The position numbers were made by a program, and so were the translations under genes. The notes below the pieces were generated by a model. The model saw only the letters and a list, made by a program, of their open reading frames with translations. It had not been told where the DNA came from and made no database searches. From Planctomycetota bacterium (GTDB lineage: Bacteria > Planctomycetota > SZUA-567 > H5-PLA8): 64,000 nucleotides of DNA. Shown here piece by piece: positions 9,318 through 18,698 of the stretch. The stretch is taken from positions 917,393-981,392 of the forward strand of contig JABTUM010000002.1 in the NCBI GenBank assembly GCA_015075375.1. Reading direction: 5' to 3'. Each line of letters opens with the position of its first letter. The stretch's first letter is position 1.

Positions 9318-11171
9318 ATGGGAGATGAAATGCCGGTGGCTCGGACGCCTACGCAACGGATCTCGAAATCGACCGCTTCATCCCGGCGGCGACGAGCCAT
9401 GCCCGAGCGCTGGCTGGAAGCGAAGGCGGCGGCTATCGGTGCGGCGGAAATACTGGCGCGCGAACTTAAGCTCACGCCTTTGTTTGCTCGTTTGCTCGCT
9501 CGCCGTGGGTTCTCTGACGCAGCGGCCGCGGATGCCTTTTTACAGACTCGGCTGGACGCGCTGCACGATCCGGCCGGATTGCCGGACATGGCCCAAGCGG
9601 TCGCGCGCATTCGGCTAGCGGTCGAACACCAGGAAAAAATCGTCCTCTTTGGCGACTACGACGTGGACGGCGTCAGTTCGGCCGCGCTGATGGCGCGGTT
9701 CTTTCGCGTACTCGGTTACGCGCCGGTCACGGCGCTGGTGCCCGAACGCGACAGCGGCGGATACGGATTAAGCGCCCCCGCGGTTCAAAGAATAAAAGCG
9801 GCGCAACCTAAGCTCCTCATCACCTTGGATAACGGAACCTCCGCGCACGCTGCTTTGGAAGACCTGGCCGCAGCCAAGATCGACGCGATCGTGGTCGATC
9901 ACCATCAGCTTCCACCCGAAGGCCTGCCACGCGCCTGTGCGGTGGTGAATCCTCAGCGCAACGACCATGCGTACCCTTTCCGCGAGCTTTGCGGCGCGGG
10001 GCTCTCTTTCAAGTTGGCGTGGGCGCTGGCGCAGGCCTTCAGCAAGAGTGCGAAGGTATCCCCGGCGTTTCGGGAGTTCTTGCTGGATGCCTTGGGATTT
10101 GCGGCGTTGGGCACCATCGCGGACGTCGTGCCTCTGGTGGGCGAGAATCGGATACTCGCGGCGCAGGGGCTGCGCGCGCTAGGGCGCAGTTCGGCTCCAG
10201 GTGTGACGGCGCTGCTTCGGCAGGCCAAAATTGAAGGTCTGCCGAACGCGTCCGACGTCGGTTTTCGGATCGGGCCGCGCTTGAATGCGGCGGGGCGTTG
10301 CGGACAGGCCGCGGAAGCCTTGGAATTGCTTCTGACCGAAGATTCCGCACGCGCCGAGGAATTGGCGGCGAAGCTTGAGGTCTTGAATATCGAGCGACAA
10401 GGGATCGAAGAGCGCATATTGAACGCAGCTCGAGCCCAAGCGCTTGCGCGATTGTCCGAACCCGATCCGCCCCGGGCCTTGGTGCTGACTTCGGCGGACT
10501 GGCACGTAGGGGTGATTGGCATTGTGGCCAGCCGGATCGTGGAGGAATTCCATCGCCCCGTTTTATTGCTGGCACTGGATGAAGCCGAGGGCGTCGCGCG
10601 CGGTTCGGGACGTTCGATCAAAGGATTCAATCTGGCTGAAGCGCTGGCAGCCGGCGGCGAACTATTGTTAACCCACGGCGGACACGCGGCCGCGGCCGGG
10701 CTTTCCGTGGCCTCTGCGCAGATCGAAGCGTTTCGAACCACCTTCGAGTCCGTCGCCGCGGAACGAATCCTGCCGGAGCAGTTGCATGCTTCGCTGGAGG
10801 TGGAAGCGTTCGTACCGTTGGGCGAGGTAACGAGCGAATTCTGCCGGGAACTGGAGCGCTTGGAGCCGTGCGGCATGGGCAATCCGAGACCGGTCTTGGC
10901 TGCGCGAGGCGTGCGCATCGCGGGGCAGATCGCTCCGATGGGGGCCAATGAGCAGCATGTGAGCTTTTTCGCGGGGCAGAACGGCACCGTGCTACGCGCG
11001 GTTGGCTTTGGCATGGGCGAGCACTTCAACGCACTGTGCGACCTGAGTAAATCGGAGGGCTTCGAGATTGCTTTTCGGCCTCAGCTTAATACGTTCCGCG
11101 GCGAGACCAAAGTAGAGCTGCACCTAAGAGCATTCAGAAAGACTGCCACAAATGAGTCGAAGCTGGAATAG
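9318..11171 (+). CDS. recJ: single-stranded-DNA exonuclease RecJ
   Basis: 617 residues. 5'-3' exonuclease of recombination and mismatch repair in the DHH phosphoesterase family. Motifs in order: FGDYDVDG at 111-118, LDNGT at about 170, VVDHHQLP at 192-198, then the DHHA1 domain with HGGHAAAAGL and the C-terminal nucleic-acid-binding domain (LEPCGMGNPRPVL). The length is close to the family norm. The ATG at 9318 gives a basic 27-residue leader not needed by the family; the ATG at 9399 (MPERWLEAK) is a plausible alternative start. It is flanked by divergent and convergent genes, so it is likely a single transcription unit. Confidence 0.95.
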   Translation: MGDEMPVARTPTQRISKSTASSRRRRAMPERWLEAKAAAIGAAEILARELKLTPLFARLLARRGFSDAAAADAFLQTRLDALHDPAGLPDMAQAVARIRLAVEHQEKIVLFGDYDVDGVSSAALMARFFRVLGYAPVTALVPERDSGGYGLSAPAVQRIKAAQPKLLITLDNGTSAHAALEDLAAAKIDAIVVDHHQLPPEGLPRACAVVNPQRNDHAYPFRELCGAGLSFKLAWALAQAFSKSAKVSPAFREFLLDALGFAALGTIADVVPLVGENRILAAQGLRALGRSSAPGVTALLRQAKIEGLPNASDVGFRIGPRLNAAGRCGQAAEALELLLTEDSARAEELAAKLEVLNIERQGIEERILNAARAQALARLSEPDPPRALVLTSADWHVGVIGIVASRIVEEFHRPVLLLALDEAEGVARGSGRSIKGFNLAEALAAGGELLLTHGGHAAAAGLSVASAQIEAFRTTFESVAAERILPEQLHASLEVEAFVPLGEVTSEFCRELERLEPCGMGNPRPVLAARGVRIAGQIAPMGANEQHVSFFAGQNGTVLRAVGFGMGEHFNALCDLSKSEGFEIAFRPQLNTFRGETKVELHLRAFRKTATNESKLE

Positions 11172-11251
11172 TGTCTGCCGGCACATGCAAGATCAGGACT
11201 CACCATCGACGCTCCGAAATTCTGTTCGCGACACCAGCATGAATTCTGCCA

Positions 11252-12742
11252 TCAACCCAACGCATCGGCCGGACCGTACGGCGCCATGGCGACGGTCCAA
11301 TACGGATTAAAGAGCATTTCGTCACGCTCGCGTTCTGCGAAGCGCCACATTTTTCCGCAAAGGTCGCGCTTGATCGCCGTATAGGCCGGGTCGGAGGCAA
11401 CATTGCGAGTTTCGTGTGGATCTTTCTGAAGATCGTACAGCTCGTCGAAATCGAAGCCGTTATAGACATACTTATGCGCTTTCGTCGATACGCTGCGCTG
11501 AGTGTAATAAAGTTCAACTCCGTTGAATTGAGTGTAGTGTTCCTGAGGCCAATCGGCAGGCGTTTCGTTTCGCAAGAACGGAACGAAGCTGCGGCCGGTA
11601 ATTTCTCCGAGCGAGTTTGCACCGGCAAGCTCGGTAAACGTAGGCGCGAAATCGGCAAGCGTGATGAATTCGTCCACTTCGCGGCCTGGTCGATGAATGC
11701 CCTCAGGCCAACGGACTAGCAGCGGCACGTGGTAGGCTTCGCGGAAGCAAGGTACGCCCTTGGCGTAAAGTCCGTGCGCGCCAAGGTACTCGCCGTGGTC
11801 GGATGTGAAAATCACGAGTGTATTGTCCGCTTGGCCGGTTTTCTCGAGCGCGTCAAGCAGCAGCCCAAGATAATCATCTTCGAGTTTGCAGTAGCCCCAA
11901 TAGTGCGCGATGGACGCCCGAATCTCATCTTCGCTTAGTTGATCCCAGTACTGCTTACGCATGCGCTGGTAAATGCGCGGCTTATCTTCCAGCGTGTCGC
12001 GATAATTGGGCGGAAGCGGAATCTTTAGGGGATCGTAAAGTTTGGCGTATGGCTCGGGAATGACGAAGGGATCGTGAGGACCGTTGCAGCCGACATAGAG
12101 GAACCACGGCTCACCTGAAGCCGCCAGCCCCGGCAGCGCGTCCAGCCCCTGCTTAACCGTGCGCCAATCGTGATGCGACTCCCAAGGACGGTCTTTCAGT
12201 TCGGGTGGTACGGGGCGCGAACCGAAAATTTCGATATCTCCCCACCCTGGGCGCTGGACCACGCCCCAAGGGCGCTCCAGCGGCGCCGGCTGTGCTTTCG
12301 CTTTTTGAGCCATTTCGCGCCAATGATCCAGGCGCCGATGCATGAAAGAGCCTTTGCTCGCCCCAACTTGAAGCTCGGTCCAACCTCGGTCGGAGGGATT
12401 CTCTTCGTCGCTGACATGCCACTTCCCGGAGTAGGACAAGCGGTAGCCGGAATCGCGAAGGCGTTCGCTGAACATCGGTACGTTGGGATAGAGTCCCCGG
12501 TGAATCGCCGTGGGCGTGGAAACGTTGTTGTAGATGCCGTGACGGCTGGGATACGCGCCGGTCATGAAGGTTGCGCGCGATGGGCAGCAGTGGGCCGTAC
12601 ATGTGAAAGCATGCGTGAAACGAATGCCCTCTCCCGCCAAGCGCGCGGCATGGGGTAGTTGACAGGGGTGCTTGGGCATAACGACGTCGCCGCGCTGCTG
12701 GTCCGTCATGAACACAAGTACGTTCGGGCGGCGTGCCGGCAT
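11252..12742 (-). CDS. sulfatase (arylsulfatase/choline-sulfatase type, Cys-type)
   Basis: 496 residues from the ATG at 12742, which has GAGAGG upstream. The formylglycine motif is C52-C-P-S-R in the segment TAHCCPSRATFMTG, with the following GAYPSRHG that completes the sulfatase signature. The N-terminal metal site is FMTDQQRGD and the second metal region is IFTSDHGEYLGAHG. Cys-type sulfatases need a formylglycine-generating enzyme, which is not in this window. No signal peptide is visible, so the enzyme as called would be cytoplasmic. The substrate is unknown. Sulfatases are strongly expanded in Planctomycetota, which fits the taxonomic inference. Confidence 0.93.
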   Translation of the reverse strand: MPARRPNVLVFMTDQQRGDVVMPKHPCQLPHAARLAGEGIRFTHAFTCTAHCCPSRATFMTGAYPSRHGIYNNVSTPTAIHRGLYPNVPMFSERLRDSGYRLSYSGKWHVSDEENPSDRGWTELQVGASKGSFMHRRLDHWREMAQKAKAQPAPLERPWGVVQRPGWGDIEIFGSRPVPPELKDRPWESHHDWRTVKQGLDALPGLAASGEPWFLYVGCNGPHDPFVIPEPYAKLYDPLKIPLPPNYRDTLEDKPRIYQRMRKQYWDQLSEDEIRASIAHYWGYCKLEDDYLGLLLDALEKTGQADNTLVIFTSDHGEYLGAHGLYAKGVPCFREAYHVPLLVRWPEGIHRPGREVDEFITLADFAPTFTELAGANSLGEITGRSFVPFLRNETPADWPQEHYTQFNGVELYYTQRSVSTKAHKYVYNGFDFDELYDLQKDPHETRNVASDPAYTAIKRDLCGKMWRFAERERDEMLFNPYWTVAMAPYGPADALG

Positions 12743-12828
12743 GTGAGCATTCCTCTCGTGCAAGGGTGTGACTGCTACTATACCCTATATCCAAACGGCG
12801 CGAGATACGCGGCTGATGCCAATTGCGC

Positions 12829-13278
12829 ATGAATGCGGAAAACGGGATTACTCTAAGACTCCACGACATGACCACTCGGCAACCTGACAAGCATGGCGTG
12901 GTGGCGTTGCTTCAAGATGAGGCCGGGCGCTACTTGTTTATCAGGCGCGGTTGGGCGCTGCCGCGCGCACCGGGCATGTGGTGCTTCGTGGGTGGTGAAG
13001 TTGAGCAAGGCGAGTCATATGCCGCCGCCATTGTGCGCGAAGTTCGCGAAGAAGTCGGACTAAGCGTGCGCGCGGGCGAGAAGTTCCACGAAACGATTTC
13101 TCCCAACGGAGAATTTCGGCTGCACTGGCTGCGCGTGGAATTGGCGAGCGATTCGCCGGCCCTGACTCCGCATCCTCATGAAGTCGCGGAAGTCGCGTGG
13201 CTGAAGCTCGAAGACGCCTTACGCTTAGAGTCGATCCTGCCTTCTTTACGTGTTTGGCTGGAAGCGCAAGTTACGTGA
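12829..13278 (+). CDS. Nudix hydrolase
   Basis: 149 residues from the ATG at 12829; the ATG at 12868 is an alternative and neither has a strong ribosome binding site. The Nudix box is complete, G-x5-E-x7-REVREEVGL, within the segment that begins GGEVEQGES. It hydrolyses a nucleoside diphosphate linked to another group; the substrate, such as an oxidised dNTP or ADP-sugar, cannot be named from the sequence. It is divergent from the sulfatase and convergent with the transglutaminase-like gene, with a strong hairpin between the two stops. Confidence 0.9.
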   Translation: MNAENGITLRLHDMTTRQPDKHGVVALLQDEAGRYLFIRRGWALPRAPGMWCFVGGEVEQGESYAAAIVREVREEVGLSVRAGEKFHETISPNGEFRLHWLRVELASDSPALTPHPHEVAEVAWLKLEDALRLESILPSLRVWLEAQVT

Positions 13279-13323
13279 CCCGGCCGAATTCCGCAGAACC
13301 TATGGGCAGCCGTATAGGTAATC

Positions 13324-13358
13324 GGCGGATCGGGCGGTTTGAGACCGCCCGATCCGCC
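13324..13358. terminator. perfect 15-bp inverted repeat between convergent genes
   Basis: The arms GGCGGATCGGGCGGT and ACCGCCCGATCCGCC are exact reverse complements around a TTGAG loop. The hairpin sits between the stops of the Nudix gene and the convergent transglutaminase-like gene, where a bidirectional terminator is expected. Neither side has a clean T-run, so factor-independent termination is inferred from position and stem strength only. Confidence 0.7.
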
Positions 13359-13365
13359 CAAATAA

Positions 13366-14367
13366 TTAAAGGTCTTTGAACGAAAAGGACTTATCCATTT
13401 TCAGCTCTTTGTCGTCGGCTTCGGCGAGCGGATAAATGAAAAAGAGCGGCTTTTTTCCGTCAAAGCCGGGCTTTAGTTCAATATCCCGTCCGGTGGTGAA
13501 TTGCACGCGATCGGCGGTGAGGTTGCCGTAGTAATAGCTGACCAGTTCACGATGCTTCCATGCTTCCGAAATGTCCACCGGAACCCAGCCGATGTCACCC
13601 AGGTAGAATTTGGCCCAGCAGTGATAGCCGCCAATTTTGCCTTCCTTACCCTTTTCGGGCTCAGGGAGCGGAAATCCCATCTCGAACTTTACGGGAATGC
13701 CGGCCGTGCGGCCGATGGACATGAATAGCGCATGAAAGTCGGTGCAATTGCCGACACCCTCTTTACAGGCATACCAGGTGTCGCCACGGCCCCACGCCTT
13801 GCCTTCTGGTTTCCCGTAGGCCATGCTGGAATAGACGTAGTTGTAGGCGCTCTTGGCGATTTCGTGCGGCGCTTCCGCTTTGCCGATGGCTTCTGTGGTA
13901 ATGGATTGAAATTCACTCCCGACGGGCACCAAATGATCGGGCTCCAGGTATTCCTTTAGGCTGGAACGTTCCCTTGGGTTCAGCGCGCGACCTTTCGCGA
14001 GGTCGGCCGCGGCAATCTCGTGGCGTTCGCAGTCGAAGGTGAGAATCACCGACTGCGGCTTGGCCTCGGCTTCCTTGAATCTCCAGTAGGCGAAGGAATT
14101 GCCGACCTTATCGGATTCGAGCTTATGAGGTTCGGGCACAAACTTAAGGTTGGTAATGACCTGATGAGCATTGTTTTGAGGAACGGGTAGCCAAACTTCG
14201 AGTTTCTTCGTTCCGGCCGGCACTTCTTTGACAATGGCTTCGTACGTAAACGCAAACTTTCGAACCTTAGCTCCCTTGGGCGCCTCAAGGCCTTGCAGGG
14301 CGTCTTCGCCACCCCACGCACTCGCCGCCAATAGCCAACCAAATACGGCTACTCTGAACATGGTCAT
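13366..14367 (-). CDS. exported transglutaminase-like protein
   Basis: 333 residues. The start is the ATG at 14367, preceded by AAGGAGG; it opens a signal peptide (FRVAVFGWLLAASAWGG). The transglutaminase core is clear: Cys in GVGNCTDFHALFMSI, His in GGYHCWAKFYL and Asp in GWVPVDISEA. The N-terminal half (LEVWLPVPQNN, then a beta-sandwich) is the domain that commonly precedes bacterial periplasmic transglutaminases. The probable role is an envelope protease or cross-linking enzyme. It is unrelated in detail to the transglutaminase-like protein at 877-2103. The roughly 290 bases upstream, to selB, hold no supported gene. Confidence 0.9.
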   Translation of the reverse strand: MTMFRVAVFGWLLAASAWGGEDALQGLEAPKGAKVRKFAFTYEAIVKEVPAGTKKLEVWLPVPQNNAHQVITNLKFVPEPHKLESDKVGNSFAYWRFKEAEAKPQSVILTFDCERHEIAAADLAKGRALNPRERSSLKEYLEPDHLVPVGSEFQSITTEAIGKAEAPHEIAKSAYNYVYSSMAYGKPEGKAWGRGDTWYACKEGVGNCTDFHALFMSIGRTAGIPVKFEMGFPLPEPEKGKEGKIGGYHCWAKFYLGDIGWVPVDISEAWKHRELVSYYYGNLTADRVQFTTGRDIELKPGFDGKKPLFFIYPLAEADDKELKMDKSFSFKDL

Positions 14368-14657
14368 GCACGACCTCCTTAAAGCAGAGCGAGCCGCCGC
14401 GGCCTGTTGCCGTGGCGGCTCTGAGTAAAAACAACGTAAAGATTGAGCGCGTGAAACCGCCGGTGGGTCACCGGCTATGCGGGGCACGCTCCAGCGGCCC
14501 GCGAAGGGGTAGCAGTAAGCCATGTTCCGAGTCTTCGAATTCGCACGGCGCACGCGCCGCGCTGTTTCGAATCCACTCAGCGCCGCAAGCGGCGCAGGGC
14601 CTCATTGCAAACACACATGAACGGCTCTCCCAATTCGCTTTCGAAAGGGTGCACAGT

Positions 14658-16673
14658 CTACAACGTCGATCCACCTTGGGTAGGCCCAATCCAGCGGCGC
14701 AAGTCCCCTATTCGTTTGGTCAATCCCGCCTTATCCATGTACTCCAGCAGCGGTACTACGCATTTGCGGTTCAGGCCCAGTCCCTGGCGCAATTCGCTCA
14801 TTGTTTGCTCGGGTCGCTCTGCAAATAGAGCTCCGGTGCGCTCGATAAGCGCGTGCAGCGTGGCGCGTGGATAGGCAAAGTCCTTGGCCACCTCAACCAA
14901 CTCGCCACGATCGTACAAATAGCGCAGCACTTCCCGAAGCTCGCGCTCCGGAATGCCCAATGCGGTTGGAAGCTGATCCAGAGACGGCGGCTGGTTGCCG
15001 CCGGCCTGTATCGCACTTTGCACCTCCTTGGCGCGCTCAGCCCAGCGGGCATCGAGTTTTCTCTCCCGTCCCACCAGCGCCACTTGCCCACCAGCGATGC
15101 GAACGGATCCTGCGCGCTCCAACGCCGCAAGCAACTCATCGAAGCGCTCGCCAAAGCTCAACCCCGCTTTGCGAGCGGCTTCAAGCAGGTCTTTGCGCAG
15201 GGCCAGCTTGTCCATACCATCCAGCGCCGGATGCGCCTGGAAAAAAGCCTCTAACGCCTTACGCGCAAGCGCGCCGAAGCGCTGAAAAGTTGCGGAGCTT
15301 ACAAAAATTTCGCCAGGCTTCAGCGCGATGACCCGTCCCGCGCTTTCAAGCGCCGTGGCCCATGCGCAAATGTCTTCGGGGCGTGCACCAAGTTCCGCGG
15401 CCAGGTCGGCGAGCGATGCCGGTCGGGGTTCGCGACCCAGGACTTGGGACAGCAGTTCCTGCGGGTGCCCCAGGAATCGGCGGCGCGCGTCCAAGTCTTC
15501 AAGCTCGGTGGGCTCGAAGCGCCGGCGCTTGCGAGGCGCTCCCGAAATGATCTGCCCGCCTCCCAGCGTAACCATGGGAGATTGGTGGCGCAGAATGTAG
15601 CGGTCCCCGGGGCACACCACGGTGGGTTCCTCGAGCGCAATCTGGATCCAGCCTTCGGCGCCCGGAGGAAGTAGTTCGTGATCGAGGAGCAAAACTTTAC
15701 CCATGATCTCGGCCGTTCCGGCATGAAAGCGAACCGGCGCCCGCTGCTTCAGCGCATAGGGTGCGCTACCGAGATGCAGCAGCCGTGCGGTGACCAAGCG
15801 AGTGAGGCGCAAGATGCCGGGTGCGCAAGCGACCATGCCGCGAGCGACGGCCGAACGTTCCAAGCCCGCCACGTTGAGTGCGGTGGAATGGCCAGCGCGC
15901 GCAGTCTCAATCTTGTGCTTGTACGCGTGCATGCCTTTTACGCGCCCAATCGTTCCGGGCGGCAGAACCTCGATCTCTTCGCCCACGGCCAACCGGCCGC
16001 TAAGGGGCACTCCGGTAATAACCGCGCCGAAACCTTCCTTCGCAAAGACGCGCTGGATTGGCATGCGGAAGAGTCCTTCGGCGGACCGGCGCTCCAGCTT
16101 GCCCAAGGATCGCTCCAGTGCGGCGCGAAACTTGTCCAGTCCCTGCCCAGTTTTGGCGCTGACGGGAAGGATGGGTTTGCCTTCCAAGCAGCTTCCGGCA
16201 ACGAGCCGCTCGATTTCTTCACGCGCGGCTTCAATCAAGGCCTCTTCCACGAGATCCACCTTCGTGATCGCGACGAGACCTTCCGAGACACCCAGCAACT
16301 TGAGGATATCGAGATGTTCGCGCGTTTGCGCCATCACACCGTCATCGGCGGCCACCACCAGAATCGCGAAATCGATGCCGGTCGCTCCTGCAACCATGTT
16401 CTTCACAAACTTCTCGTGCCCGGGCACATCGATGATGCCTACCCGGCGACCGTCGGTGAGTTCGAGTGGCGCGAATCCCAAGTCGATGGTGATACCTCGT
16501 TCTTGTTCTTCTTTAAGGCGGTCAGGATCGATGCCGGTGAGCGCCCGGACGAGCAGCGACTTGCCATGGTCGATATGTCCTGCAGTGCCCACTACGGCGT
16601 TATAGATCCCATCTCCGGGACCGGAACGGTCGGCGGGCGGAGCGGTGGGAGGTTCGATGCGTGCGTGTGCCAT
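14658..16673 (-). CDS. selB: selenocysteine-specific elongation factor SelB
   Basis: 671 residues from the ATG at 16673 (MAHARIEP); ATGs further upstream are possible because no good ribosome binding site decides the start. The GTPase motifs are G1 GTAGHIDHGKS at 29-39, G3 DVPGHEKF from 82 and G4 TKVD at 137-140. EF-Tu-like beta-barrel domains follow (RVFAKEGFGAVITGVPLSG). The C-terminal half consists of winged-helix units ending in LMERTGAL-like and YMDKAGLTKRIGD segments, which in known SelB bind the SECIS hairpin. It delivers Sec-tRNA to the ribosome at UGA. It is the last gene of the sel locus, 84 bases downstream of the SixA-like gene. Confidence 0.96.
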   Translation of the reverse strand: MAHARIEPPTAPPADRSGPGDGIYNAVVGTAGHIDHGKSLLVRALTGIDPDRLKEEQERGITIDLGFAPLELTDGRRVGIIDVPGHEKFVKNMVAGATGIDFAILVVAADDGVMAQTREHLDILKLLGVSEGLVAITKVDLVEEALIEAAREEIERLVAGSCLEGKPILPVSAKTGQGLDKFRAALERSLGKLERRSAEGLFRMPIQRVFAKEGFGAVITGVPLSGRLAVGEEIEVLPPGTIGRVKGMHAYKHKIETARAGHSTALNVAGLERSAVARGMVACAPGILRLTRLVTARLLHLGSAPYALKQRAPVRFHAGTAEIMGKVLLLDHELLPPGAEGWIQIALEEPTVVCPGDRYILRHQSPMVTLGGGQIISGAPRKRRRFEPTELEDLDARRRFLGHPQELLSQVLGREPRPASLADLAAELGARPEDICAWATALESAGRVIALKPGEIFVSSATFQRFGALARKALEAFFQAHPALDGMDKLALRKDLLEAARKAGLSFGERFDELLAALERAGSVRIAGGQVALVGRERKLDARWAERAKEVQSAIQAGGNQPPSLDQLPTALGIPERELREVLRYLYDRGELVEVAKDFAYPRATLHALIERTGALFAERPEQTMSELRQGLGLNRKCVVPLLEYMDKAGLTKRIGDLRRWIGPTQGGSTL

Positions 16674-16757
16674 GGCTGCCAAGCTGCTTCTATATCCTCC
16701 CGGCGCGTACAACGCCATAGACGGCCAGAAGGATCCCCTTCGCCCTGGCAAGTACCT

Positions 16758-17222
16758 TCAGGCGGGCAGCAGTTCCGGGGGCAGGATCCAAGCCATGCGC
16801 CACGCATTGCCGCTTCGTTGCAGCGCATTCAACGCCGCATTTTTGAATGCAATAACCTCACGGCCGGAATCGCCGGTGACCAGCAAGCCGGCAAGTTTGC
16901 TCAAATGCGGCAAGTGACCCACAAGCATGGCCGGCGCTCGGAATGACGCGAGGGCTTGCGCAGTGGCCTCAGGCGGATCGTTCGGGCCGAGTCCTTCCAG
17001 CACGCTTATGCCGCCGGAAGGATTCAGAGCCGCGGCAAAAAGCTCTGCAGTTTCCTGCGCACGGAGCTTTCCGCTGTGCAGAATGCGTGCGGGGTCCAGT
17101 TTCAACCGCGCCGCGTAGGCCGCCATGCGCAGCACCTCGGAACGGCCTTCCGGCGTAAGCGGCCGCAATGGGTCTTGCTCTTCGCTGGCCGCCAGACCGT
17201 GTTGAATGAGGTAGAGGCGCAT
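16758..17222 (-). CDS. SixA-like phosphohistidine phosphatase
   Basis: 154 residues, histidine-phosphatase (RHG) superfamily, close to the length of SixA. The catalytic His is in LYLIQHGLA, where Gln replaces the usual Arg, as is frequent in the SixA branch. The conserved Arg lies in HSGKLRAQETAEL and the second His in VGHLPHLSKLAG. SixA dephosphorylates histidine phosphotransfer domains; the target here is unknown. It lies between the alpha/beta hydrolase gene (gap 15 bases) and selB in one direction, so it is probably co-transcribed with selB. It has no known role in selenium metabolism. Confidence 0.88.
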   Translation of the reverse strand: MRLYLIQHGLAASEEQDPLRPLTPEGRSEVLRMAAYAARLKLDPARILHSGKLRAQETAELFAAALNPSGGISVLEGLGPNDPPEATAQALASFRAPAMLVGHLPHLSKLAGLLVTGDSGREVIAFKNAALNALQRSGNAWRMAWILPPELLPA

Positions 17223-17237
17223 ACGCGGAACCTATAG

Positions 17238-18452
17238 CTACTTGAATGCCGATTGAATCAGGGCGCGGAACCAAGCCGTGCCGAGATAACCCAAATGCCC
17301 GCCGTGGGGCAGGAGAATCAACTTATCGCCCGGCAACGCCGCTTTGAGTGCCTCGACTTCCTGCGGATCGTTGAGCGGATCGTCGGAGGCAATAACGGTG
17401 ACCACATCAGAGGCACCTTCGGTGAGCAGCGCCTTGAGATCGCCCTGTCGCCAAAAATCGTTTTCGTCACGAACCTTGCCCTTCGATTGCCAGTACGGCG
17501 TCGCCATCTCGCGTACGTATTGCTGAAAGGTCCATTTCCCGGCATCGGACTCCTGGGCCTGCTTCAACACACCCAACTTGTAAAGCTTATCGTTTTCCTT
17601 AACGACCTTTTTGAGCTCGTCGCGAAAAACGTAGCCGATCCCGGCTTTCATCAACTCGGGTTTAAAAGGTACGATGCGACCGGCTTCGACGGGCTCATGG
17701 CCGCGAAGCGGGAGCAGTTTCATCCGGTCGTGCTTATAGATTCCGAAGTCGCGTTCGTAGTACTCGTCCAGCAGTCGCGCGCTGGTCTGCATGTTAACAG
17801 TTGGCGAAAGGAGCAAGGCGCATGAGACGCGAAACGGCGCGCCTTCGGCGCGCAATTGGCGTTGAATATGGCAGGCCAGCGTACCGCCGTAGCTTGCGCC
17901 CAACAGCCGCACTTCCGTGACTTTGCCTTTTAGCTTCTCATGCTGCAACACGGCCGCGATGATTTTTACCACCGCTTCGGCTTCGGCCTCAAAGCACCCG
18001 GCCACCCCGTGCATGGTCCGCTTGCCCATATCCGTGCGAAAGATCGAATCGAAGCTGACCACATGGCAGCCGGATTCGTAAAGCTGTGCCTGAATCAGCT
18101 TCGCAAGTTCGTCCTTGTTCTTCATCGTCAAGCCCAACAGCGGAATGGCGAGCGGCGCGGGCTTGTCCTGCAGAGTGGCGAGCACCTTGACCTCTTTGGG
18201 AAAGCCGGCAATCCCCTTGAGTTTGAGGTTCTCATCGTCGTCGAGGTTGACCTTATCGAAGCTTTTGGAAAAGGTAATCGTGGCATACAAACCATCGGTA
18301 GTCGGACTGTCAAAGGGAGGCAGATTGCGGACACGTTCGGCCAGCGTGCTCGTTGCTTGAGCACTATCGGATGCATGAAGCGTGCCCGCGAATCCTACGC
18401 AGAGCGTAACCAAGGCGGCAAACAGCAAGTGCAGGCGGAACGTACGACGCAT
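17238..18452 (-). CDS. exported alpha/beta-hydrolase-fold protein
   Basis: 404 residues with an N-terminal signal peptide (LHLLFAALVTLCVGFAGTLHA). The hydrolase features are the nucleophile elbow GASYGG, an acid candidate in VIASDDPLNDP and a C-terminal His in LLPHGGHLGYLG. It is most likely a secreted or periplasmic serine esterase or thioesterase. The substrate is unknown. It sits immediately downstream of tRNA-Sec and upstream of the SixA-like gene, within the sel locus, but nothing in its sequence ties it to selenium. The protein has Cys residues but no in-frame UGA. Confidence 0.75.
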   Translation of the reverse strand: MRRTFRLHLLFAALVTLCVGFAGTLHASDSAQATSTLAERVRNLPPFDSPTTDGLYATITFSKSFDKVNLDDDENLKLKGIAGFPKEVKVLATLQDKPAPLAIPLLGLTMKNKDELAKLIQAQLYESGCHVVSFDSIFRTDMGKRTMHGVAGCFEAEAEAVVKIIAAVLQHEKLKGKVTEVRLLGASYGGTLACHIQRQLRAEGAPFRVSCALLLSPTVNMQTSARLLDEYYERDFGIYKHDRMKLLPLRGHEPVEAGRIVPFKPELMKAGIGYVFRDELKKVVKENDKLYKLGVLKQAQESDAGKWTFQQYVREMATPYWQSKGKVRDENDFWRQGDLKALLTEGASDVVTVIASDDPLNDPQEVEALKAALPGDKLILLPHGGHLGYLGTAWFRALIQSAFK

Positions 18453-18557
18453 CGAAGCGCTCCTGGGGAATGGGGTGGAATCCAGTCTAAACCTTATAAA
18501 AACAGTCTAGGTACCCTATTGTAGAAACTCAACGCGCAATCTCGTCTGCTATGCAAA

Positions 18558-18653
18558 TGGCGGGAGTGCATGGGAATCGAACCCACCCGCCGCCGGTGAG
18601 GGCGGCACGCTGGCTTTGAAGGCCAGGAAGGTCACCAGACCAATCCCACTCCC
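18558..18653 (-). tRNA. selC: tRNA-Sec (anticodon UCA)
   Basis: 96 bases including an encoded 3' CCA. The anticodon arm is CTGGC-CTTCAAA-GCCAG, with anticodon TCA at 18617-18619; this seven-base loop matches the known bacterial tRNA-Sec loop. The long variable arm has a GCCGCC/GGCGGC stem. The D arm is GGTC-TGGT-GACC, the T loop is TTCGATT, and the acceptor begins GGGAGTG and ends CACTCCC. The eighth acceptor position would be G opposite G, so the eighth pair of a canonical bacterial tRNA-Sec looks unpaired. It lies between selD and the hydrolase gene, on the same strand as both. Confidence 0.96.
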
Positions 18654-18698
18654 GTTCTTAACACTTCGCGGGTGCTTGCGCCTCCTCAATGCCCTTGC

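Noticed and set aside
14574..14600. GCGCCG/CGGCGC hairpin between the exported transglutaminase gene and the end of selB
   Set aside because: Six base pairs without a T-run; short GC hairpins like this are common by chance in this sequence.
14468..14606. Small Cys-containing frame on the minus strand downstream of the selB stop (MRPCAACGAEW start)
   Set aside because: About 45 residues, no ribosome binding site, no family resemblance beyond a C-x2-C pair. Not enough support to call a gene.
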